Positions 1-6,727 of a stretch of DNA of 21,979 nucleotides are shown here, one piece after another. Source of the DNA: an uncultured Porphyromonas sp. (lineage in GTDB: Bacteria > Bacteroidota > Bacteroidia > Bacteroidales > Porphyromonadaceae); NCBI RefSeq assembly GCF_902489635.1, contig NZ_CABUAN010000037.1, positions 1 to 21,979 of the forward strand, written 5' to 3'. Both the position numbers and the translations under genes were made by a program. The notes under the pieces were generated by a model. That model saw only the letters and a list, made by a program, of their open reading frames with translations. It was not told the origin of the DNA and searched no databases. Numbering within the stretch: the first letter of the stretch is position 1; the number at the start of each line of letters is the position of its first letter.

Positions 1-95
1 AAGTTTCATTTGATTCCTCCGAAGAATTTTTTATTCCCTACCTGGGAAATAAAAAATATCCACGTGGAGATTTCGAAATATCCACGTGGAAATCA
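1..95. repeat. 22-bp-phased palindrome array (partial, cut by window start)
   Basis: Four small palindromes follow each other with centres near 20, 41, 63.5 and 85.5, so the spacing is about 22 bp. The last two are identical TCCACGTGGA palindromes (59-68 and 81-90). The first two are looser (ATTC..GAAT type and TTCCC..GGGAA). The same phase and the same TATCCACGTGG core recur in the longer array before pdxH (13565-13779), so these are two members of one repeat family. No gene is seen here; function unknown. Confidence 0.7.
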
Positions 96-145
96 GTTTT
101 CCCCGACACAGCCCTGTTTTGATATGTAGTCGGTTCTAAATTATT

Positions 146-320
146 GAGACTGTTGCAAAAGTCAACAGTCTCACAATCTTGCTTGCAAGATTATCTAGAC
201 TTTGCAGAAAGGATGAAGCGCAAGGCGCTGAGGGTGAGGTCTGAAGCTCACATACCTCCGTATGTGACCGAAGCCGAATCCCGAAAGCAACACAGCGATT
301 CGCCTTTATGCAACAGTCTC
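146..320. mobile_element. MITE-like multi-hairpin element with 12-bp terminal inverted repeats
   Basis: The ends are a perfect 12-bp inverted repeat, GAGACTGTTGCA at 146-157 and its complement at 309-320. Inside are consecutive local hairpins: 146-172 (10-bp stem), 175-192 (8-bp stem), 217-229, 248-267 (8-bp stem) and 275-302 (6-bp stem). The left arm can pair either with 163-172 or with the far end 311-320. No credible protein is encoded. Terminal repeats, small size and no coding capacity fit a miniature inverted-repeat element or a shrunken insertion sequence. No clear target-site duplication is visible, so mobility is inference. Confidence 0.5.
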
Positions 321-354
321 TTTTGTAACGGGCCAGCCCTGCAGCGTAACAAGA

Positions 355-390
355 GAAGGCACCTGCCCCAGACGAGGAGCAGATGCCTTC
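355..390 (-). terminator. Terminator-like hairpin after the secreted-protein pair
   Basis: On the minus strand, 12 bases (GAAGGCATCTGC) pair with GCAGGTGCCTTC, including one G-U pair, around a 12-nt loop. It lies about 50 bp beyond the stop of the last gene of the nusB-side gene run. The T-rich tail is short and interrupted (TCTTGTT), so it is either a weak intrinsic terminator or a 3'-end stabilising hairpin. Confidence 0.5.
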
Positions 391-439
391 CTTATTATAT
401 ACACGAGGGGCGTTGACGCCCGTAGCTTGTGGCGCAGCG

Positions 440-1240
440 TTAGAGTAGGCGGATCGAGGAGATCGCGTTTGAGGCGACCTCTGCTTGGACCCCCTGCACG
501 TTGCCACTACCCTTGAGAGCCATCGTATCGAATATGTTCTTTACCATACCCGTCTTGCGATCTAGGACGATGTTCTTTATGCCATTGCCCTCTAAGACCA
601 AGCCCTCTACAGTTGTCGTCGTCTTGCCATTGGCACGAAGCGTATAGTCTGTATCAGATACAGCTACCAGTGTGACGACACCCTCATACTGCGTATCAGC
701 ATTCTCCCCTGTGAAGAGAGGACTATTGACCGCGAAGGACTCACCCGGTGCTATCGGCTCTGCGGGGTAAAATGAAGGAAACATCGACATAGAGAGGATA
801 CCCTTCTTGACTAGGTCATCCACAAGTTCTCCCTCAGGCTCACCTAGAGGCTTAAGCTTAGCGTCCATCCACTGAGTGATCTTCTGATTGACCATCTTAC
901 GTAGCTGGCTGGTTGCATCGTCCTTAGCGTCTGAGTCTGTGTCCAGATTCATCTCTTGTCCCATAGAGCTGGTAGAGACTTGTATGCGATCGATATTGGT
1001 CTCCATCAGGTAGTTGCCATCCTTGACGTCCAGTACCTTATTGGTATAGTTGATGGTCTGGGCTTGCTTGATCTCCATCTGCTGACCCATCACAGAGATG
1101 GTCATAGGATAGTTGAGCGTCATCTGATAGGTAAAGGTCTGCCCCTTCTCGAGGTTCAGACGTAAATCATACTTCTCCTGTGCGAAGACGGAGGTCATCA
1201 CACCTAGGAGTAGTAGGGTGGATAGAATAAACTTCTTCAT
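440..1240 (-). CDS. Secreted protein of unknown function, tandem paralog 1
   Basis: This 266-residue protein starts with a typical signal peptide (MKK, hydrophobic stretch, VFAQ near residues 18-21). The mature part is rich in charged and beta-prone residues, with no membrane segment and no lipobox, so it is probably periplasmic or secreted. It resembles uncharacterised Bacteroidota exported proteins (possibly the DUF6263 group; from memory, unverified) and no catalytic motif is visible. It aligns without gaps along its whole length to the protein at 1343-2143, at roughly four residues in five, including the motif GQTFTYQ, the stretch DRKTGM and the C-terminus SIRLL. The spacer between the two genes carries a relic of the ribBA 3' end, showing a tandem duplication. 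It probably is the last gene of the run starting at nusB. Function not assigned. Confidence 0.85.
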   Translation of the reverse strand: MKKFILSTLLLLGVMTSVFAQEKYDLRLNLEKGQTFTYQMTLNYPMTISVMGQQMEIKQAQTINYTNKVLDVKDGNYLMETNIDRIQVSTSSMGQEMNLDTDSDAKDDATSQLRKMVNQKITQWMDAKLKPLGEPEGELVDDLVKKGILSMSMFPSFYPAEPIAPGESFAVNSPLFTGENADTQYEGVVTLVAVSDTDYTLRANGKTTTTVEGLVLEGNGIKNIVLDRKTGMVKNIFDTMALKGSGNVQGVQAEVASNAISSIRLL

Positions 1241-1271
1241 CGCGTTTGAGTGTGGATTGTCTATGACTGTT

Positions 1272-1337
1272 TAACGTTGCGTACACAGTATGCCCTATAC
1301 AAACCATCTTAGTATACGGCTAGTGGGCATTATACAG
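1272..1337 (-). pseudogene. Relic of the ribBA 3' end between the two paralogs
   Basis: Read on the minus strand from 1337, the spacer translates as LYNAH*PYTKMVCIGH..., colinear and ungapped with the RibBA C-terminus QYNAHYLHTKKVRMGH. An in-frame TAG replaces the Tyr codon after YNAH. After the relic, the remaining spacer down to the next ATG also resembles the real ribBA-to-gene spacer (2144-2172). The relic is non-coding. It marks the right edge of a duplicated unit that comprised the last ~70 bp of ribBA plus the secreted-protein gene. Confidence 0.75.
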
Positions 1338-1342
1338 AAGCG

Positions 1343-2143
1343 TTAGAGTAGGCGGATCGAGGTGATCGTGTTTGATGAGATCTCAGCCTGGGTACCCTGT
1401 ACGTTGCCACTACCCTTGAGAGCTATCGTACCGAAGGTGTTTTTGATCATACCCGTCTTGCGGTCGAGTACGATATTGTCTATGCCATTGCCCTCGATGA
1501 CCAAGCCCTCAAAAGAAGCGGTCGTCTTACCATTAGCACGGAATGTATAGTCTGTATCAGATACAGCTACCAGCGTGACGACACCTTCGTACTTTGTACT
1601 AGCATCTTCGCCAGTGAAAAGTGGATTATTGACCGTGAAGGACTCCCCCTGTGCTATCGGCTCTGCGGGGAAGAATGCTGGAACCATAGCCATGGAGAGG
1701 ACACCTTTCTTGACTTGGTCATCTACATTCTCGCCCTCAGGCTCTCCTATGGGCTTAAGCTTAGCGTCCACCCACTGAGTAACCTTCTGATTGACTACCT
1801 TACGCATCTGATTAGTTACTTCGTCTTTAGCCTCTGAGTCGGTATCTACATTCATCTCTTGCCCCATAGAGCTGGAGGAGACTTGCATACGATCGATGTT
1901 GATCTCCATCAGGTAGTTGCCATCCTTGATGTCAAGCACCTTATAGGTATAGGAGATGGTCTGGGCTTGCTTAATATCCATCTGCTGACCCATCATAGAG
2001 ATGGTCATAGGATTGTTGGCTGTCACCTGATAAGTGAAGGTCTGCCCCTTCTCCAGGTTCAGACGTATATCATACTTCTCCTGTGCGAAGACAGAGGTCA
2101 TCACACCAAGTAGTAGCAGGGTGGATAGAATGAGTTTCTTCAT
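1343..2143 (-). CDS. Secreted protein of unknown function, tandem paralog 2
   Basis: This is a 266-residue exported protein with a signal peptide almost identical to its neighbour's (MKKLILSTLLLLGVMTSVFA, cleavage near the following QEK). It is the same length as the gene at 440-1240 and aligns to it without gaps. Differences are mostly conservative (I/V/L, D/E, S/T), which suggests that both copies are kept under selection. It begins 29 bp after the ribBA stop on the same strand, so it is probably co-transcribed with ribBA. Because it still sits next to intact ribBA, it occupies the original position. No enzyme motif is seen; an exported binding or envelope protein is the most that can be said. 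Confidence 0.85.
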   Translation of the reverse strand: MKKLILSTLLLLGVMTSVFAQEKYDIRLNLEKGQTFTYQVTANNPMTISMMGQQMDIKQAQTISYTYKVLDIKDGNYLMEINIDRMQVSSSSMGQEMNVDTDSEAKDEVTNQMRKVVNQKVTQWVDAKLKPIGEPEGENVDDQVKKGVLSMAMVPAFFPAEPIAQGESFTVNNPLFTGEDASTKYEGVVTLVAVSDTDYTFRANGKTTASFEGLVIEGNGIDNIVLDRKTGMIKNTFGTIALKGSGNVQGTQAEISSNTITSIRLL

Positions 2144-2172
2144 AGTTTTATTGTGGTTTGATTATACGTTGT

Positions 2173-3393
2173 TTACTTGACGTTGTGCAGGTCATGTCCC
2201 ATACGCACCTTCTTGGTATGCAGGTAGTGGGCATTGTACTGATTGGGCTTGATCTCTAGAGGCACAGTCTCCACGACCTTCAGCCCGTAAGCCTCGAGGC
2301 CGACACGCTTGACTGGATTATTGGTCATCAGTCGCATCTCGGTCACACCAATAGCACGAAGTATCTGAGCACCGACACCATAGTCACGCTCATCCACCTT
2401 ATGCCCGAGGTGCAGATTGGCATCGACCGTGTCTAGTCCCTCGTCTTGAAGCTTGTATGCCTTGATCTTGTCCATCAAGCCGATGCCACGTCCCTCTTGG
2501 TTGAGGTAGACGACGACACCTGTGCCCTCCTGCTCGATGATCTCCATAGCTTTGTGGAGCTGCTCTCCGCACTCGCAGCGCAGACTGCCGAAGATGTCTC
2601 CCGTAGCGCAACTGCTGTGCATACGTACGAGGGTGGGCTTAGTGGTAGAGATGTCACCCTTGATGAGGGCAATATGCTCTAGTCCATTGCTCTTCTGGCG
2701 AAATGGTATGATGTCAAACATACCCCACTCGGTCGGAAGCTTAGCTCTCACACCCTCCTCGACGATGCAGTCGGTCTTGAGGCGATAAGCGATGAGATCC
2801 TCGATGGAGATGATCTTCATATCCCACTGCTTAGCGATCTCGACAAGCTGAGGGAGACGCGCCATGGTACCATCCTCATTGATGATCTCGATGAGTGCGC
2901 CTACAGGCTGGAGACCAGCGAGACGCGCTAGGTCAATTGCTGCCTCCGTATGACCCGCACGACGCAACACACCACGATTGCGCGCCCGCAGCGGGTTAAC
3001 GTGACCAGGACGAGCTAGGTCTGTCGGCTTGGTATTAGGATCTGCTAAAGCTTTGATGGTCATAGCACGATCATACATGGAGACACCCGTCGTACAGCCG
3101 TGACCGATGAGGTCGACCGTCACGGTAAAGGGGGTCTCGTGTAGCGATGTATTCTCATGCACCTGCATATTGAGTTCGAGCTGGGCTGCACGCTCTTCGG
3201 AGATAGGCGTACAGAGTACACCACGCCCGTAGCGCATCATAAAGTTGACCTTCTCGGGTGTTATCAGTTCGGCGGCCGTGATGAAGTCGCCTTCGTTCTC
3301 ACGATCCTCGTCATCGACAACGATGACAAACTTGCCCGCTTTGAAATCTTCGATAGCCTCCTCGATGGAGTTTAGTTTGAAGTCTTGGTTCAT
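2173..3393 (-). CDS. ribBA: Bifunctional 3,4-dihydroxy-2-butanone-4-phosphate synthase / GTP cyclohydrolase II
   Basis: The enzyme supplies both riboflavin precursors: the N-terminal half makes dihydroxybutanone phosphate from ribulose 5-phosphate, and the C-terminal half opens GTP. In the 406 residues, the RibB half (about 1-205) shows DDEDRENEGDF at 27-37, the acidic metal/substrate loop, RPGH at 128-131 and HTEAA at 148-152. The RibA half (about 206-406) shows SSCATGDIFGSLRCECGEQL with zinc-ligand cysteines 262, 273 and 275, then NQEGRGIGL and MTNNPVKR. Length is normal for the fusion. It lies 30 bp downstream of the LptF/LptG-family gene and 29 bp before the first secreted-protein gene. 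No FMN riboswitch is seen upstream, and the short spacer suggests operon read-through. A decayed copy of its 3' end lies at 1272-1337. Confidence 0.97.
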   Translation of the reverse strand: MNQDFKLNSIEEAIEDFKAGKFVIVVDDEDRENEGDFITAAELITPEKVNFMMRYGRGVLCTPISEERAAQLELNMQVHENTSLHETPFTVTVDLIGHGCTTGVSMYDRAMTIKALADPNTKPTDLARPGHVNPLRARNRGVLRRAGHTEAAIDLARLAGLQPVGALIEIINEDGTMARLPQLVEIAKQWDMKIISIEDLIAYRLKTDCIVEEGVRAKLPTEWGMFDIIPFRQKSNGLEHIALIKGDISTTKPTLVRMHSSCATGDIFGSLRCECGEQLHKAMEIIEQEGTGVVVYLNQEGRGIGLMDKIKAYKLQDEGLDTVDANLHLGHKVDERDYGVGAQILRAIGVTEMRLMTNNPVKRVGLEAYGLKVVETVPLEIKPNQYNAHYLHTKKVRMGHDLHNVK

Positions 3394-3423
3394 ATTCTAG
3401 GAATACTATATATAAGGAGCAGA

Positions 3424-5475
3424 TCACGCTGTCTGCGAATCGATCTGCTTGACAATATGGTTCAATATGGGTGGCATCTGATGCAGCTGTCTCTTGTTGC
3501 GCCGTAGGGCGATGCCTAGGTATAGCATCAGGAGCAAGGAGACCGGTAACAAAGGTATGCAAATCCAGACACATAACCTATTTTGCCAAAGGGTATTTGC
3601 AAAGGTCTTGCCCAGCATAGGTAAGCTCAGGAGTTGTGCAAAGATATATTTGTCGGGATAGTTGTGGAGCGTCTCGACAGTCTCCTCTAGCTGCTCGTAG
3701 AGCTGCTGGTAGGCCTTGGCAAAGTCGGGCAGGCGATCCAGCCTCAGCCCCCTACTCTGGGCATAAGTCATACCGAGCAGTGCGTCCATCTGACTTTGTA
3801 GCTGCCCTATCTCACGTAGCACCTCCTCAGAGGTGGCGGGCTGCATGATAATTTCCTTGTACTCCAGTTGTCTTGAGTAGTTCGGGTGGAAGATGCGACG
3901 GAAGAGGACCACGTAGGCATCGGCATTGAGCGTAGCTGAGTCTCGCGAAGCCTTGTAGGTGAGGAAGGCTCCCAGCGGTAAGATCACGGCACTCGACAGC
4001 CACATACCCGCCCAGACGGGGATCTGCCCGCTATTGATCATCTTGAGACCAAAGGTGTCGATGACGTAGTAGATAATGAAGATAAGCACCGCCAAAACCA
4101 TCGGCGTACCCACGCCACCCTTGCGTACGATAGCTCCCAGCGGAGCACCCACGAAGAAGAAGAGCAGACAAGCCACAGGGAAGGTGAACTTACGGTGCAT
4201 CTCCTGCGCATTGACGCGGTAGTCCGAGGCGGCATCGTCATAGTAAGTGTCGGCAATCTGCACCGACGAGGAGAGACTCTCGAGCCACTCTAGAGCCTGC
4301 TTGTAGCCCATCAACTTATCCTGATCGGAGGCTCTATCCATCAGCGTATCTATCGTATAGGGTGGCGGCGAGGCGTGACTAGTCTCAGCCCCTAGCAGCT
4401 CATCATGGCTCAACCGACGGGCCGTGACTGGCGCAAAGGGACGATGCGAGAGTTGATCTTGCTGTAACCACGCAGCAGCCTGTAGATTAGCACCGGGCAT
4501 TGTCGAGCCCATCTCCGTAGAGACAACCGGCGGGAGCTTGGTATGTATCTCAAAGAGTACGTTGCTCCCCACCTGACGCCCCACGCTGTCTGTCGCCATG
4601 CGGGTGCTATCGCTGTAGTTAATAAGCTCTCGGAGGTTCTTACCGACGAACTGAGACTTGAGGTAGTCATCGCCCATCATCTCAAAGTTGGCATCAAAGG
4701 GGATGAAGATCACCTTCTCCGTAAAGTGCTCCTTAATATAGGAGGCGGGCCGCTCATCGGACGCTTGACTGCCGGGGATCAGCGTCGTCTGACTGCTGAG
4801 CTGCTCAAAGCTCTCACCACTCCTGAGCGACATGATCAGGAAGAGCTTGCTCTCGTCCATCAGCAAGCGGCCCGTATCGGCTAGGATGATGCGAGGCGTG
4901 CGCTGCTCGGAGAGGTCATAGATCATTACATTATATAGGTTGCTCGTCGCCGCATCTTTGTCCCCTACATAGATACTGTAGCCATCGATGCCGTTGAAGA
5001 AGATCCCTTTCGGTAGCTCTAGCTCCGGACGCGCATAGCGTGCCGAGAAGAGTATCTGATAGACTCGCACACTAGCCTTTTGCACACCCCTATCTAGATA
5101 GACGAAGAGCCCCAGAGCGATACAGGTCACGAGGATCACCAGTGGCTTCATGATCTTGCTCAGAGGCACGCCTGCCGACTTCATGGCCAGCAGCTCCAGT
5201 CGCTCACCGAGATTACCGAAGGTCATCAGCGATGCCAGCAAGACGCCCAGCGGCACAGCTGTAGGCAAGACGTAGAGCCCTGCGTAGAAGATTACCTCCA
5301 GCAACACCCCCACATCCATACCCTTGCCGACCAAGTCGTCAATATGCTGCCAGAGGAACTGCATCAAGACGACAAACCAGCAGATCAGCAGGGTCATCAA
5401 TAGGAGAGGCAAGAAGGACCTCACCATAAAGATGTGCATGATCTTCGGCCGCAGACGCATACCTCTTACTTGCAT
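3424..5475 (-). CDS. LptF/LptG (YjgP/YjgQ) family permease
   Basis: Proteins of this family form the inner-membrane part of the Lpt machine that lifts lipopolysaccharide out of the inner membrane. The 683-residue protein has the family layout: membrane segments near residues 18-40, 58-85 and 110-126, a large periplasmic part (about 130-430), then three more near 431-450, 457-475 and 487-507. The cytoplasmic-loop motif GNLGERLELLAMKSAGVPL at 88-105 is typical. After the canonical fold comes an extra segment of about 170 residues that ends in a further predicted membrane helix (about 634-657) and a basic tail. The sequence does not settle F versus G, so no symbol is given. It starts 29 bp after nusB; the nusB-permease-ribBA order suggests one transcript. 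Confidence 0.9.
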   Translation of the reverse strand: MQVRGMRLRPKIMHIFMVRSFLPLLLMTLLICWFVVLMQFLWQHIDDLVGKGMDVGVLLEVIFYAGLYVLPTAVPLGVLLASLMTFGNLGERLELLAMKSAGVPLSKIMKPLVILVTCIALGLFVYLDRGVQKASVRVYQILFSARYARPELELPKGIFFNGIDGYSIYVGDKDAATSNLYNVMIYDLSEQRTPRIILADTGRLLMDESKLFLIMSLRSGESFEQLSSQTTLIPGSQASDERPASYIKEHFTEKVIFIPFDANFEMMGDDYLKSQFVGKNLRELINYSDSTRMATDSVGRQVGSNVLFEIHTKLPPVVSTEMGSTMPGANLQAAAWLQQDQLSHRPFAPVTARRLSHDELLGAETSHASPPPYTIDTLMDRASDQDKLMGYKQALEWLESLSSSVQIADTYYDDAASDYRVNAQEMHRKFTFPVACLLFFFVGAPLGAIVRKGGVGTPMVLAVLIFIIYYVIDTFGLKMINSGQIPVWAGMWLSSAVILPLGAFLTYKASRDSATLNADAYVVLFRRIFHPNYSRQLEYKEIIMQPATSEEVLREIGQLQSQMDALLGMTYAQSRGLRLDRLPDFAKAYQQLYEQLEETVETLHNYPDKYIFAQLLSLPMLGKTFANTLWQNRLCVWICIPLLPVSLLLMLYLGIALRRNKRQLHQMPPILNHIVKQIDSQTA

Positions 5476-5504
5476 GATCGTAGGATTGGGTAGGAGTAAG
5501 CTTT

Positions 5505-6548
5505 TTACTTCATGAGCTTGCCCTCACGCTTCAAGTCATTAAAGAGCCTGTCTAGCACAGCATTGATAAAGGAGGCACTCTTAGCGTTGTCATACACCTT
5601 GGCCAGTTCGATATACTCATTGATCGTCACGACGAGTGCTATGTCCGGGCAGCTGAGAGCCTCCGCCACAGCCATCTCCATCAAGATCATATCGACCAGT
5701 GCGACACGATCCTGCTCCCAGTTATCTAGTCGTGGCGTCAGCATCTCATCATACTCCTCACGATGCAAGAGCGTCTCCGAGAGGAGCTGATGTGCATAGA
5801 GTCGATCCCGATCACTGTGAAACATGGGGAGCAAGTCGCCCGGTAGCTCTAAGCCATCCTTAGCACCACGGCGCAAAGTCTTCAGCGCAAAGTCCTGTAT
5901 CGTCACCACAGGCTGATTGGTAAAGGGGATGACACGATAATCGTCCGACCCCTTGAGACGCTCTACCGTCGCCTCCACCTGCTCTACAGTAGGCATCTCC
6001 TCGACCTCTAGACGCTCGCAGATAGCGGTCGCATCGGCCCAGTAAAAGGAGTTTGCCGCAAGATGCTCATTGAACTCCGCCGTACGGAAGAGTTGCTTGA
6101 GGATATTGCTCCAGTAGTTACACTGCTCCTGCATAGAGAGCGTAGAGACATCTTCAGGCAGAGCGCTGTACGAGGGGTCTTCCTCGACCATGCTGTAGAG
6201 CGTGCGGAGCAACTGCTCGTCCTGCTCCCAGCGCCTCTGCATCTCGTCGAGCGGATTCTGTATCTCCGTACAGCGCGCGATCTCCTTGACGAGGGTCATA
6301 TCGGAGAGCCTACGAGGAGTCACCTCATCCGACGACTTGAGGAAGCGTCGCTCACGTATCTCTAGTAGCTCCCTCTGATAGGCTGCGAGCGCACGTATCA
6401 GATCTAGCAGATAGTAGTAGAGGTAGTAAGTGTGACGTAGGGAGGTCGTGAGCGACTGGTCCGCAAGTGCCACATCTAGACGACCGCTAGAGATAGACTG
6501 GTAAAGTTGCTGGAAGACGCGGATGCGTACGATAGACCGATTGATCAT
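5505..6548 (-). CDS. nusB: Transcription antitermination factor NusB (long form)
   Basis: NusB joins NusE (S10) and boxA RNA in antitermination complexes, chiefly on rRNA operons. In this 347-residue protein the recognisable NusB core is the C-terminal part (about 225-345), with WEQDRVALVDMILMEMAVAE, PDI and VTINEYIELAKVYD followed by SASFINAVLDRL. The N-terminus starts with INRSIVRIRVFQQLYQ, like the first helix of NusB, and the intervening ~200 residues are a helical insertion. Typical proteobacterial NusB is about 140 residues, but longer forms are usual in Bacteroidota. A TACCTTTG box lies about 130 bp upstream, so this is probably the first gene of the nusB-permease-ribBA-secreted pair run. 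No other ATG is better supported as start. Confidence 0.9.
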   Translation of the reverse strand: MINRSIVRIRVFQQLYQSISSGRLDVALADQSLTTSLRHTYYLYYYLLDLIRALAAYQRELLEIRERRFLKSSDEVTPRRLSDMTLVKEIARCTEIQNPLDEMQRRWEQDEQLLRTLYSMVEEDPSYSALPEDVSTLSMQEQCNYWSNILKQLFRTAEFNEHLAANSFYWADATAICERLEVEEMPTVEQVEATVERLKGSDDYRVIPFTNQPVVTIQDFALKTLRRGAKDGLELPGDLLPMFHSDRDRLYAHQLLSETLLHREEYDEMLTPRLDNWEQDRVALVDMILMEMAVAEALSCPDIALVVTINEYIELAKVYDNAKSASFINAVLDRLFNDLKREGKLMK

Positions 6549-6676
6549 ATCACTCTATGAAATAGATAAATATAGTAGGAGCAAATAGTTCACGAGGAGG
6601 GCACTACCCTTCCCAATCTGTAGTCCACGGAGGCGAAATCAAGGCATCCACCCTGCTGACCACCGTAGATTCGCCA

Positions 6677-6684
6677 CAAAGGTA
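6677..6684 (-). promoter_or_regulatory. Bacteroidota -7 box TACCTTTG before nusB
   Basis: The minus strand reads TTTTTTGTACCTTTGTGG, an exact match to the Bacteroidota -7 consensus TAnnTTTG. It lies in the 179-bp gap between the exported HHH gene and nusB, which leaves a leader of roughly 120 nt. A clear -33 TTTG is not seen. The T run just upstream could also end transcription arriving from the HHH gene. Confidence 0.6.
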
Positions 6685-6727
6685 CAAAAAAGGTCTCGGA
6701 GAGGATCACCCCAACCCGCCCAGAAAC

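Noticed and set aside
136..507. Open frame of 123 codons on the minus strand over the window's left intergenic region
   Set aside because: It runs through the MITE-like hairpins, the terminator and the end of the secreted-protein gene in another frame. The translation is low-complexity, with no recognisable domain.
1241..1342. Spacer between the paralogs as a riboswitch or regulatory hairpin (ATGCCC/GGGCAT pairing)
   Set aside because: The pairing is short, and the sequence is explained by descent from the ribBA 3' end.
2144..3423. Possible FMN riboswitch controlling ribBA
   Set aside because: Only 30 bp separate ribBA from the upstream gene, too short for the ~140-nt FMN aptamer.
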